Below are positions 48,973 through 60,624 of a DNA stretch of 64,000 nt, piece after piece. A model generated the notes under the pieces. It was not told where the DNA came from. It made no database searches and saw only the letters and a program-made list of their open reading frames with translations. The position numbers were made by a program, and so were the translations under genes. How positions within the stretch are numbered: the first letter of the stretch is position 1; each line of letters begins with the position of its first letter. Origin of the DNA: Adiantum capillus-veneris (lineage: Eukaryota; Streptophyta; Polypodiopsida; Polypodiales; Pteridaceae); contig CM043945.1 in assembly GCA_014529385.2 (NCBI GenBank), positions 153,451,741 through 153,515,740 on the forward strand, in the 5' to 3' direction.

Positions 48973-50655
48973 AGTACAAGGGCTGAATAGAATCTTCCAT
49001 AAACACTACATCCTGTGAAACCAGAATACATTTTTTTTGTGGATGATACAACCTATAACCTTTTCTTTCAGTATTATAACCAACAAAAATACATTTGACA
49101 GCCTTATCATCCAATTTTCTGCGCTGTATTTGTGGCACCAAAGCATGTGCCACACAACCAAAAACATGCATCTGCTCAATAAAAGGCTTTCTATCATGCC
49201 ATGCTTCATATGGAGTAATATAATGCAAAGCTTTTATAGGACACGTGTTTAGTACATAAGTGGCACACATGATGGCCTCAAGCCAAAAAGAATGCGGCAA
49301 AGCTTGAATTTTGACCATACATCGTGCCATTTCCGTAAGTGACCTGTTTTTCCTCTCAGCAACACCATTTTGTTGAGGTGTATAAGGCACTGTACATTGG
49401 TGTTTTATCCCACGACCAGCTAGAAATGCATTGAATTCATGAGACATATACTCCCCCCCTCGATCGGAACGGAGAGAATTTTGAAGCACATAAAAACATC
49501 GGACTTCGCTTTAAGTGGAAATACCCATGCATGCCTGGAGTAATCATCAATGAAAGTCACGAAGTAAAGGTAATTGCCCAAGGATGGAGTTTGCATAGGC
49601 CCACAAACATCACTATGCACAAGTTGCAACCTGCATGTGGCCCAAACTGAACCATCCTTTGGAAACTTAGAGTGCCGCATCTTACCCAAAATACAGCCTT
49701 CACAAACATGTTTGACAGGTGCTTCAAGAGGCGGCAAAGAAGCAACCATATCAGATTTTTGCAAACGCAGCAAACTGGCAAAATTCAGATGACCAAAACA
49801 TGTATGCCAAAGTTTTGCATCTGAAATAGCCCTTGAATCTGCAACGGCATTTGCAAAATTTTGTCCACACTTGTCATATAAAGTGAGCTTATACATCCCG
49901 CAGCACAAAAGGCCAGATACAACAATGTCATCACCAAAACTGAGATCATGAACATTACATCTCTCATCCAAAAATTTGACTACAAGTCCAAGTCTAGCAA
50001 GTACGGATACAGACAAGAGATTCTTCTTGATCCCAGGTACATAAATTGTATCAACAAGTGTGAAGGAACTGCCATTTGCAGCAGTGAGCACAATCTTTCC
50101 AACACCCTGAACCAGATAAGAGGCATTGTTGGCACAAGTGACTGAATTCCCATGAGGGACAGACTCTAGAGAGGTAAACAATTCACGATGTGAGGTAATG
50201 TTCTTTGTAGCACCACTATCAAAATACCACACATGTGAATCTACAACAACTGACAAGCATGCATCATGGACATCAGGATTGTAAGTGCACTTTGCGCTAA
50301 AAGCCCATTCTGCATCAACATCAGCGACATAGTCTCCTTTCACAGAAGACTCAACAATGGCTGCATTTGTAGTGGAACCAGCATTTGCAGTGGAACCACC
50401 CTCTTTTCTTCTTAGCCTCTTTGGCCTTCAACTTAGGACACGACTTGATCAAGTGATCATTAGCTTTACAATAATGGCAACACATTTTCTTTTTCCCCTT
50501 ATCACCAGAATTGTGAGACGATGTGCTGCCAGCAGAAGCATTGGGAACATAAGTTTTGCCACTCGCAGCAGAACCATAAGAAGTGGCTGCATTGCTGTTA
50601 CCACCCTTTCTTTGAGAAGCAATAAAATCCTGTTCAATTGCACCATGAGAAGTTT
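48973..50655 (-). pseudogene. Copia element C3: gag end, protease, integrase
   Basis: On the minus strand, from about 50655 down: gag C-terminus with a CCHC knuckle (CHYCKANDHLIKSC, about 50485), a stop at about 50375, then the protease (WYFDSGATKNITSH, about 50215), pre-integrase (LWHTCFGHLNF, about 49810; HVCEGCILGK) and the integrase core LVHSDVCGPM (about 49620). A deletion of about 50 nt with a frameshift near 49460 removes the stretch before the second catalytic Asp (LRSDRGGEYMS). The catalytic Glu (QQNGVAERKNR) and integrase C-terminus follow to 48968. Reverse transcriptase is absent: the element is cut at 48972 by the Ty3 LTR. Confidence 0.85.
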
Positions 50656-52200
50656 AAAATAGAGTGAAAAGCACTCAACAAGTATATTTTTACAAAAATG
50701 AACCATAGCTTCCCTGGAACACATAGATTAAGGATGTGACCTTTCTTTTTGCGAAAAAAGCACCTAAAAGCATGAGAAAGCTAAAAATAACAGATTTTTC
50801 CAAAACCGAACCAAACGTCCGTCTAACCTACTGGAACATGGAAACGACCTTGCTTTTTATTTTAGAACCTTCCAATACTATCAATTAAGCATCTTAAGTC
50901 AAAATTTGGCAAAATAGATATTGAAAGCTATTTTTCTTATTTTTAGAAGAGAGCCAAAAATTGGGGATCTTACAGGTTATTAGACCTTAGGAAGTGAGAC
51001 GAACAAGAAAACATCACATCACAACAAGCAAATTATCACTGAATGATTAGAAATTTTGCCTATTTTCTTTCTCACCACTCTCTGTTATCATACAATTTCA
51101 GTGACTAAACAAACTTGGATAGTCAGGAGACTTTAAGAGAAGCTTCACTAGGCTTTAAGGACAAGTTTACAAAGTTAGGTCACATTTTGCAAGGTACAGG
51201 GATCATGATCCTCATGATCCAATTCATAAAAAACTACAATAGAACTATCCAAAAAGGTTTCCCTACGGTCTAGGATCAACACTTTCATATGGTCAAATGG
51301 TAAAAAAGTAGTGATTTAAGCACTCAAATCTGAAGATTAGGGTCGTAGACGTTGTTGGACTCGTTTTTGACACCCCCTTTTTGTAGCTTTGTACATATGA
51401 ACATGACACCTGTTGTCAAAAGAGAGTGTGGATTTCTTTTTGTGGGTTTTTTAGCTTGCTTTAGCAAGCACATGCACATGCATGGCAAGTCGCTAGTGTA
51501 GTGCCAGCTGTTACTATAAGAGAATGATAGTGACTTTTTGAAGTGAAACTTTTATATAACTAAAACTCATTTAAAAACTTAAAAAAATTCATGAAAATTT
51601 AAAAAATTTGCAGGTTCTATCTCGTTGTGTCACCTTGATGCTTTTGGATGAAACGTTTTACCCTCGTCTTGCCTTCTCTACGTGTAGTCATACCAAGACA
51701 GCTCTCTGTTCACACCAATTTTTCACATAGCACCCTGTAGAATAAATTTTGATCATATTCATATTTCTTCCCTTTAATTTTTAAATATTTATTCCAAGCT
51801 TTAAAATTCCCCGATTGGACTTTTTCTCTTCAAGTTACGACTAGTTCTCTACAAGGTTATGGCTATGGAAACCTAGTGGCAAATTGTGTGCAGACAGATT
51901 GTATAAATTGTGGAGTTGATGTTGAAAGTATTAGTTTGTAATGTTGAATGTTGAAAAGGGATTCCCTTATATTCATATTATGCATTGGTCGACATGTGCT
52001 ATAAATCCGTGCCTTGATAGGGTTTTTCTCCTACGTTCTATGGTCCTTTGGGTGGACATGTGCTTGTGAATTTCCTAGGGAGAATACACCTTTTAATTGG
52101 GGTTTACTAAGAGTTTTTTTGGTATAATTTTTGGTATTGAAATTGAATCTTTCATGCTCTTTGGCTATAAAGAAATAGAGGTGTCCCACTTTTTCTTTTG
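50656..52200. other. Mostly no gene; possible old LTR end
   Basis: ggggatcttacaggttattag at about 50963-50984 resembles the Ty3 LTR end plus a degraded primer site, but no partner LTR is seen. Nothing else is supported. Confidence 0.25.
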
Positions 52201-52219
52201 CCCAATAGTGTTTTGATGC

Positions 52220-52480
52220 CTGCCACATCAACGAATCGCTTCAAGTTAGCTTCAATTTACCGTCGCATCAAATGAAAGTGCCAAAGGGCTCATTGAGAAT
52301 TTGGAGTTTTCCTGCATTCTTGCTAACAAGAAATACCCAGTGTTGGTTCTACAAATGAGTACTTTTTTTTGAAGGGAGATGCTAGGGAATGGTTGGAAGA
52401 ATACAAGAAGGAGATACAATCAACCTTGCCTCCTATAATGGAATTTTCATATTAGCTTGAGAGTAGAAAAAATTAGAGAG
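52220..52480 (+). pseudogene. Weak Ty3 Gag-like remnant
   Basis: At about 52371 the translation reads LKGDAREWLEEYKKEIQ, like the hydrophobic G-x-A-x-x-W helix of retrotransposon Gag. Flanking frames are broken. 52481-53150 shows no further domain. Confidence 0.3.
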
Positions 52481-53152
52481 ATCAAATTTGTGAAACTATT
52501 TTGTGAGCATAGCGGGTGAACATAATTGATGGTAGCAACATAGACATAGCATTTAGTTAACTTGGCATGGCCAAAATGTTTGCAAGAGACTGAGTTTAGA
52601 GAACATGACAACAGTTGAGCATGAGATCTATGTGGATCCGCGGTCCCCCCTCTAATAGGCATTTGTATTATAGTTTCTCTCATCAAGAGAGACTATTTAC
52701 AATAGCATCTTTGTGTTCCTTGACCTAGGTGACACAACGAAGATGTAAAGATTCATGCATCACGAGCAACATAACCTTTGTGGGAAGCATAAGATTCATG
52801 CATCACGAGCGTAACATAAACTTTGTGGAAAGCATTGAATATTGAAATCCTCAGTTCCAAGACCTCAAACACCTTTGAAGGTGGAGAGAGTTTTCAGGGA
52901 ATTAGGGTAGCAAAGAGGAAGAAGAAACATTTCATAAGAGAAAGAATTAGTTCCTCCCTTATCATCACTCTTCTTGCTAGCATACATAATAGCATCATAA
53001 TGAATATGGAGAATATGGCAAGATTAAGCATTGAAGGATGGATCTTGGGTGGATTTTCATTCCATATCCAGTGTTGGTGTAGGCTCTCAACCTCTGTACT
53101 TGCTTGGAGAAAGAGAGGAATCTCTTGCACTTTTCATAATACGCAATGAGAG

Positions 53153-53180
53153 AGTGTGTATGTGTGTGTGTGTGTGTGTG
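53153..53180 (+). repeat. (TG)n microsatellite
   Basis: A gtgtgtatgtgtgtgtgtgt stretch within otherwise unique sequence. Confidence 0.9.
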
Positions 53181-53439
53181 GGAGAGTATACCCCTCAAGC
53201 ATGTCCCCCTACTTTCCTTAGTAGACCCCCCCATTGTAGTTCATTCTTGAAGCTCATTGGAACCCTCAGGCCTAGCCAATCACAAGCAAGAGTCATACAA
53301 ATCAGGCATACTAGCCTTGGGACAAGTGTCCCCCTTTCCCCTTTGAGAGAGAGTAATTTATGATTGAAAAAATAGTTAATTAAATTTACTAATTTATCTT
53401 TGGACCCCTTGAGTGTCCAACCAATAGACTTTAGGCACA

Positions 53440-54020
53440 TCATGAGGGAAACATGAGGAGGAACTTGACAAGTGTCCCTTTTTCTTTCTTTGTACAATGC
53501 TTGCCTTGTGTGAGTGTCTGAGTGTGTGGGTGTGTTCTTCCTCATCCCCCTTCTTGTAGGGATCTCTCCCTACTTGTAGGGATTGATGATTAACTTTTTC
53601 ATACCTTACCTTAAGCACCTTAGTTAGCAAGCATGACAAAGCACCTCAAGATTGTGTGGTGTTCCCACAAGCACCTCAAGCTCCCTAGTTGGCAAACAAG
53701 ACAAGCACCTTATTCAGCAGTGCACCAAGCACCTCAAGCACCTGAGTCAGCAAGCATGACAAGCACCTCAAGCACCTTAGCCGACAAGCACGTTAAGCAC
53801 CTCAAGCACCTTGATCTTGGGCTAGCGGGCTCCCACCTCAACCTCAACCCTAGCTTACCTAAGGTCAAAAGAATTTTTAACATCAACCTTTGGAGGTCTT
53901 ACATGAATCTAAACTTAATTTCTTTAAGCTCCATTGGTTAGCCTTGATCTTTTACAGACCATCCCTCATTTGGGTCCCTTTACCATTGGCCCCGTGTTGA
54001 GATAGATCTATAAGAATCTT
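53440..54020 (+). repeat. LTR-like direct repeat, copy 1
   Basis: It matches 54590-55140 in order: ggaggaacttgacaagtgtc, then cttgtagggattgatgatt, an internal caagcacctcaag array, then cctagcttacctaaggtcaa and gttgagatagatctataag. The internal CAAGCACCT(T/C)A units (about 18-24 bp) vary in number between copies. Confidence 0.75.
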
Positions 54021-54656
54021 TGCATCATTTTTATCTTTGTTTTCCATGGGCTCCAAATTTCGTCTAGCCCCTTGTTGGAAATTGATGCATGAAGCAACCA
54101 TGGTGTGGTGGATTACTTCAGTGATAGAACCGAGCCATTGAGAGTTGACGTATTTGGCCATCTCTTCAGCTAATCCCATACATAATTGTTGCTTTTGCTC
54201 GGCAAAGTCTATCTTTTGGAAGATAGTAGCCTTTAGATGTAAATCCCAAAACTTGTCTACATATTTGTGGATAGACCCATGAGAGAGAAGATTCAAACTT
54301 TTGCATTCAGTGAGAACTCTATCCTTTGCATCGCTTGCAAGGAATTGCTTCATGATGAAAACTCATAGAGTTTTCCATGTCTTTGGGGCTTTGCCATTTC
54401 CATGAAGGCTAGCCCACCATTGATGAGCCAATTTTTGGAAGTGCATAGCTACATGGCATACCTTGGAGGGCTCTGTGAAGCCCTCATCTCCAAAGGCCAC
54501 ATCAAATTGATGGATGAAGACCAAGACTTTGTCAGTAGCACCAAAGGTTCCATCATAGGTGAGAAAAGAGACACTCTTTTCTCCCTCCTTGAACACCATG
54601 AGGGCAACATGAGGAGGAACTTGACAAGTGTCCCTTTTTCTTTCTTTGTACAACAC
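53952..54656 (-). pseudogene. Ty3 Gag remnant (minus strand)
   Basis: Two open pieces, 54656-54363 and 54353-53952, differ in frame. The first has HVAMHFQKLAHQWWASLHGN and KTWKTL. The second has MKQFLASDAKDRVLTECKSL and SIHKYVDKFWDLHLKA. Together they form the retrotransposon Gag domain (a W-W core helix, then the L-x-x-F helix and the Y-x-x-x-F helix). No zinc knuckle was seen. The N-terminal portion overlaps the repeat at 54590, so this Gag reads out of the LTR-like sequence. Confidence 0.65.
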
Positions 54657-55258
54657 TTTCCTAGTGTGAGTGTGTGTATGTTTTCTCTCTCATTGCCCCT
54701 CTTGTAGGACTTGCCCCCTCCTTGTAGGGATTGATGATTGACTTTTGCATACCTTACCTTAAGAACCTTAGTCAGGAAGCATGACAAAGCACCTCAAGCT
54801 TGGGTGGTGTTCCCACAAGCACCTCAAGCTCCCTAGTTGGCAAACATGAAAATCACCTCAAGCACCTTAATCAGCAAGCATGTGAAGCACCTAAGTCAAC
54901 AAGCATGACAAGCACCTTAGCTAGCAAGCACGTCAAGCACCTCAAGAAACTTAAGCTTGGGTTGTTTTCCCACCTCAAGATCAGCCCTAGCTTACCTAAA
55001 GTCAAAAGACTTTTTAACACTAACCTTTGGAGGTCTTCAATGAATCTATCCCTAATTTCTTTAAGCTCCACTGGTTAGCCTTGCTCTTTGATAGAACATC
55101 TCTCATTTGGGCCCCTTTTCCATTGGCCCCGTGTTGAGATAGATTTATAAGCACATGTCTATATCCTAACCCTTGTTCCCGTTTATTCTCCCACATCAAA
55201 TGATTAGTTTAATATGAGAAAATCATTTGGGTTGGCTAGATACTAGATTTTATGACAT
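54590..55258 (+). repeat. LTR-like direct repeat, copy 2
   Basis: The longest copy of the family, ending tttatgaca at 55258. On the minus strand it begins TGTCATAAAAT, a plausible LTR terminus, consistent with the Gag at 54656-53952 lying downstream on that strand. The copy at 24113-24404 ends at the same point. Confidence 0.65.
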
Positions 55259-55329
55259 TGTGTTATGACCTACGAAATGGTAAGGCATTATTTTCTTACA
55301 CACTTTCAGTAGGTGGAAGACCCACAAAA

Positions 55330-56520
55330 GGTGTGTCACTCTATTAAAGGCTTGGTATAAGGTGAAGGCCAGACCATAGAATACCTTGTTAATTCATTTA
55401 ATGCCTTATGGAAAAATGTATGTACATCTTTGGGGTCTAAAATTCCTCCAGCCATGTTGAAGAAGGATAGGTTTCTTGTAAGTTTGAGGAGTAGTCTGGG
55501 ATTCAAGGTGGATCATAAGCGACCAAGGACCTTTGAGGAGACATATGAAATTTCAAAGAATAAAGAGTGGAAAGTGGAGCATCTTCATCAACTTGGAATC
55601 AAGGTCAAGCACCCAAGGCTGAAGTTAAAGCTATACAGCAACCAAGGGTCCTCATCAGGGAGCCATGTTACAATCAACAAGATTCTCATGATGTGAATTC
55701 CTTTTGCAAGGAGATATAAGAGGTTGTAGCTCTTATGAAGAATCTTTGTGTGCATATGATTGGGGGTGGAAGAAGTCAAATCTATGGATATGGACAAGGC
55801 TATGGAATAAACGAGGGGTTTTACACGTGGTAGATGAAGAGGCATGGCTAGACAATGGAATATGTTTCAATATTACAATTGTGGTGAATGGGGTCATAAA
55901 AGCCCTCAATCTGACAACCCAAAGAGAATGGCAGGTCATATGTTTCCTCTTCCATCACAAACTCTCTCTCGAGCTCAAGATTATGGTATTAAGAGTAAAG
56001 GGGAATTAGGGCCAAGTGGTTTCACAGCTGAAGAGAAGGGCAACAAAATTATAGTTTAAGGGGTAATTTGGTGAGGAAAAAGGCTGATGCTACCTTTGGG
56101 AAATTCATGGAGATGTGTCCTAAGTTAAAGAGGTAGTGGAAGTATGTGGTCCACCCTATGAAGAAGGAGCATGCAAGGGGTCTATGAGATTCCTCTCTTT
56201 GAACGAGCTACAAGATACATGCCCTACTATGGATGCATGTCATAAGAGGGAGTGCATTGAGGAGGCATATGTTGATGGAGGTTCATAGGTATGCTTTATC
56301 ACTCAAGCTTGTGTATCAAAGTTGGGACTCAACCTAGTGAAGAATTTAGGTTTTCGTATAAAGCTTGCCAATCAATCATGGGTGAGGTGCTTGGGAGTTA
56401 TAAAGGACATGGAGGTGGATGTTTTTATGTTAAAGTGTTGCTCAATTCTAATGTTATTCCTCTGGGTATTTGTGCTTTCCCTCTCATCCCTAGAAGACCA
56501 TGGTTATAGGTTACCAAAGT
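55330..56520 (+). pseudogene. Ty3 Gag and retropepsin remnant (plus strand)
   Basis: Gag C-terminal part at 55400-55690 (MLKKDRFLVSLRSSLGF, RPRTFEETYEISK). Near 55865-55925 a zinc knuckle is damaged (YNCGEWGHKSPQ with first and last Cys lost). At 56290-56510 the two frames together give a retropepsin-like body (ITQACVSKLGLNL, then FPLIPRRPWL in the place of the usual L-G-R-P-W-L end). Frameshifts separate all pieces. Gag packages RNA and the protease cleaves the polyprotein. It is opposite in strand to the Gag at 53952-54656, so a separate element. Confidence 0.6.
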
Positions 56521-58189
56521 TGTACAAGATTGGGGACATGTTACCCTCACTCTCTATAGTAGAAGCGGTGATAAGAAGTTTGATATGGCTAGCAAAAAAT
56601 CTTTGGATGATTATTTTGATGAGAAAAGTGATGAATAAGAGTACTCAAGTAAAGAAGAAGACAATGGGGATGATGGGGGTGAGGTGGAAGATAGCAATGA
56701 TAGGGATCTATATGTATGTTTCTTGTTTCTTGAAGAAGAGCATCATTAGGAAGAGAATGGGGTCTAGGAGGGCCTCTTTATTTGGCAGTTTAAGAAAGTC
56801 AAACCTTTAGTATTAATAAAGTAATCAAAGGACAACTTTTGAATTCAAACAGGCAAAACGGCTAGTTTATTTGATTTCAAAGTTTCCCCCCAAAATGAAA
56901 TTTAAAATCTAGCGGGTAAAACCATATCATGTAGTATATCTATGGAAAGAGCTTGGCGTGTACATTGCAGATCTATGATCTCTGCTCAGATCCGAGATCA
57001 TATGTGGGAGTTGTGGAAGGCTGAAAATCTTAAAATTATCCACCTCCTTTTTGAGGGGAAAAGTGCATCCTTTGACCACTCTTACACATTTCTTACACAC
57101 CCACCGTTCTTGCACAAATGGCATACACCTATTCATCAAAATGTTAATCACCTCCATAAGCTCATGGAAAATAAAGAGGCCCTCCAACACCCCATCCTCT
57201 TCCTAATGATAAGAAACAATGTCTTTTTGTCTTATGGAGAATGAGGACAGCTCTGGTTGTGAGGATGAGAAAATTGAAGAGCTGATGCAACCCAATGTTC
57301 ACCTTAATGCAAAAAAGAAGCTGATACAAGGTATGATATCCATTGCCTTAAGGAAAATTTGAAACAATAGGTATAGGACTAATGTCATAATTCAAATAGA
57401 AGAAGTGATCGTGAGAACACAACACACAAAGAGAATTAAATAATTGAAATAGTAAAATGAACACTTGAAGACCATCAATTCAATCCTTAATGTTGAGAAA
57501 TCAAATCCTAACAAAGAACTAAAAGAGCATTGTTCTTTGAAATAGGAGACAATAAAGAGTTAAAAGGACGTACACACACTATTATGAAGCACTCTATATG
57601 GATAAGTAGAGGACGGATATATATTTCAATCTCTAATAGATATCACATAACCTGAATGTAATCTAGCCTAAATCTAGAGAATTTAAAAAATCTAGCTCAT
57701 TAGGAAGAGAATGTGGTCTAGGAGGTCCTCTTTATTTGGCAATTGAAGAGTGTGTTGTGCATGCCAAGTAAGAGATAAGAATAGTAGATGCACAATTTTG
57801 GTTGATCTTTAGTGAGAATTGGAGTTACTCACTACTCCTTAATGTTTTATATGATCAAAATAATAGATAAGGTTCGTGAAATTATTGTGATTGGTGTCCA
57901 ACCAAACTCATGTATCAAGGTGGTTAGGGGCTGAATTCTACAAGCTGCAAGGGGTGATAGATTGAGCTTTCTATGAGCACAAAGAGAGAGAGAAGTAGGT
58001 TGCTCAGTTTAGGGAAGATTGATAGCAAGTCATTATCTTACTCATAACTTGAGCTAGAAAACTTGGATTTAAAATTATTTTTATCAAAATGGAGGTTTCT
58101 TTGAGCTCTACAGTATGGACAAGACTACTCCAAAGGAATCATGGGAGTAAATATGCGCAACTTGGGATGGAAAGAGTGACTGAAATAAA
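56521..58189 (+). other. No gene; 48-bp direct repeat
   Basis: A stretch (cattaggaagagaatgg, ctaggagggcctctttattt) at about 56745-56792 recurs at about 57700-57748. Nothing else is supported; open frames here lack domains. Confidence 0.4.
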
Positions 58190-59380
58190 GTGTTTCTAAT
58201 GAGCAAGCCTATGAATCTTAAAATCAAAGAAGGTAGTATTGTTATTTCAATCATGAACAAGTTTAATAGTATGTTGAGTCAATTGACATCAAAAGGTATT
58301 AATTTTGATGATGAAATCAAAGACATTTTTTTGCTATCTTCTTTGTTTGCATCATGGGATACGTTTAGCATTGTCATCAATAACTTTGTCTTTAAGCACA
58401 AGCTTGTTCTCAATGATGTTACCAGTGCTTTTCTTGAAGAAGAGACTCAAAAACAATCTCTTGACACTAATTGGCATGGTGATGTGTATATGACAAGTGA
58501 AAGTAACCAGAGAAACAATCAAAGACAAAGAGGTTGCAATCGTAGTCACAATCGTATCCATAGAAACAATCAAAGGCAGAGATGTTCTAGTTGCAGTGGG
58601 GGTCATTCACAAGATTGTATTAATTCGCGTAGCAAGAGCCGTGAGCATGAAACAAAGAACAATATTGAATGCTACCATTGTCACAAGAAAGGACATAGGA
58701 AAAAGGATTGACATTCAATGCAAAGAGATAAAAGTAAATCCATTCTCATAAGTTTTGCATCTCTTAATTGGAGTGTGAAGATAGAGGAGGTCAATGTCAT
58801 TGAGTCTCCACATTTTAATGTTGTTCTTTATGCGGTGCAATCATCAGATGTACTAGTTTTCACTTTTGATTTTTTTCTAGAGGCATTGTTAGATATTGTT
58901 AAATGCTATGTGCAAAATTAGATTATTGACTCAAATGACAGTTTTCATGATACTCCTTACAAAGAGTGATTCTCCAACTATGCTTCCATGCATGGTTTGG
59001 TTAAGCTAGGTGATTCTCATCAACTTGAGATATGTGTCATTGGAGATGTGAATTTATGCATGCACAATGGTACTGAGTTCATGATTCAAGGTGTCAAACA
59101 TATGCCAAAGTTGACTAGGATGTTAGTGTCATCCACTCAACTTGATGACTTGAGCTACACTAAAGTGTTTTGGCAACGGTGCCTAGATGATCAAAAAACG
59201 TACCTTGGTCATGCTCAAAGGCCAAAATTTTGGCTCATTAAATTCCTTGTATGTATCTTCTATGAAAGAGAATTCTATCTATGTAGCCAAGCCTCCTTCT
59301 AGTGAGTTACGGCATAGCCGGCTTAGTTATATGAGTGAGAAGGGAATGAAACACTTACAGTTTGGTTATGTTCTTGTGTA
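58190..59380 (+). pseudogene. Copia gag/protease/pre-integrase remnant
   Basis: Gag from about 58190 (LKIKEGSIVISIMNKFNSML, GINFDDEIK), an Asn/Gln/Arg-rich region, and a knuckle CYHCHKKGHRKKD whose last Cys has become a stop (58711). The protease region is at about 58920-59170, where the expected D-S-G-A motif reads IIDSNDSFH, so the active site is lost. Pre-integrase (LRHSRLSYMSEKGMKHL) runs to about 59380, with frameshifts. Resembles the C1 gag at 20285-21740 in layout and sequence, but is much more decayed. No LTR was found. Confidence 0.7.
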
Positions 59381-59599
59381 GAAATTAGAAGTAAACTTAG
59401 TGGAAGATAAATAAAAAATGTGAAGAAACCGAGTGAGGTTCTAGTGCAAATGAGAGAGGTGAATCAAAAATTTGAAAATTGCCCTTCATTAACCTCCACC
59501 CTTCGGCTAGAGGAATTCATGTCTCTAGTTACATGATTCTTCTTCGGTTGACGTGGAGGAGCCTGCCTCCTTTGAAATATACATCACTCGTACTTGATC

Positions 59600-59870
59600 A
59601 AACCTAAAAAGTAATTCTTTAGAATCCTTCTATTGACACGTGTTTTGTGAAGCTTACATGTATCTCCATCAACCTGTAACTACCATTGTTGTAGAATTTT
59701 TAATGATGAATGGCCCCTCCCATCTGGTAAAATATTTCTCGTATTTCTTATTGTCAAAACTCTTGTCGTATTGTAAAACCAGCATACTTCCTTGATCTTT
59801 TGCCTATAGTCCCATATTTTTTGAGTCTAGTCTCCCTTTCATATAAAAAGATGCACCCACCACTTGTTCA
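59600..59870 (-). pseudogene. Ty3 integrase C-terminal (GPY/F) remnant
   Basis: On the minus strand, 59770-59690 reads KYEKYFTRWEGPFIIKNSTT, the W-E-G-P-(Y/F)-x-I module of Ty3 integrase. After a frameshift comes LQVDGDTCKLHKTRVNRR and ILKNYFL (to about 59610). Only this tail is recognisable. Confidence 0.55.
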
Positions 59871-60225
59871 AGATACAATAAAGTGATTACTTAAAGTAAG
59901 TTAAATTGGGTATCTATGGCTATGTTTAAGTGATGCCTTGTTTCAACATAGAAGGTTTGATTTAAAATTGATCACTTGTCCACATAGGTTCAAAATGAGT
60001 ACATTGATAAAATTTCCACTTGCTCCAAGGAGACCCACAAGGAATAAGTGTGAGTTTTGCTATTTCATACCAAGATTGGGAAGTTAATGTCATATAAATC
60101 TAGCTTCTCACTTTGTATAATCTTGAGCCTAACTATTTCAAAGTCTTCAAGTTCAATCAAACTCTTTCACATAAATAACATAGAGAAAAAGTTCTTGACA
60201 TAAACATTCAATCAAACCTAAATAC

Positions 60226-60427
60226 TGAAGGAGTACGAGCGAAAGTGTGACGAGAGAGAGAGAGAGAGAGAGTGCGAGAAGAAGAGCACGACGATATGGT
60301 GAACTTGCTCTATTGTAATGTGTAGAGCATAGTGAGTTCTTTTTAGGTTTTTACAAAAGAATATGTGTACATACCTGGCGGCCCGCCCACTTACTTGGGC
60401 GACCACATTGGGCTTTATACCCCAACA
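60226..60427 (-). mobile_element. 3' LTR of Copia element C1 (inverted part)
   Basis: Read on the minus strand it starts TGTTGGGGTATAAAGCCC at 60427 and ends ...CTCCTTCA at 60226 (202 bp). It matches the 19003-19196 LTR, with a longer (CT)n run. A polypurine tract (aagtgggaggt on the minus strand) precedes it, so it is the 3' LTR. The flank after it reads gtatt then tttaggtttgattgaatg-type text, the continuation of the repeat interrupted at 19002. Confidence 0.85.
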
Positions 60428-60624
60428 ACCTCCCACTTAAAGTCCAATGTGGTACTTTAAGTGTGAGAGAAGCTACTATACAAGCTAATATACAAGAGAT
60501 GTAGAGAAGTGATGTACTACCCTACACCTAACTGCTTGCAAAAATGCGCAAAGCTCTCTGAGGGAAGTCCTTTTGTAAGTAGATCAACAGGATTTTCTGT
60601 GGTGTGAACTTTGACAAGCTAAAG
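60428..60624 (-). other. C1 3' untranslated segment and polypurine tract
   Basis: Between the RNase H stop and the LTR. On the minus strand it ends in ttaagtgggaggt directly before the LTR. No gene. Confidence 0.6.

Noticed and set aside
53153-53180. Possible telomere-like repeat
   Set aside because: It is a plain TG run, without the TTTAGGG unit.
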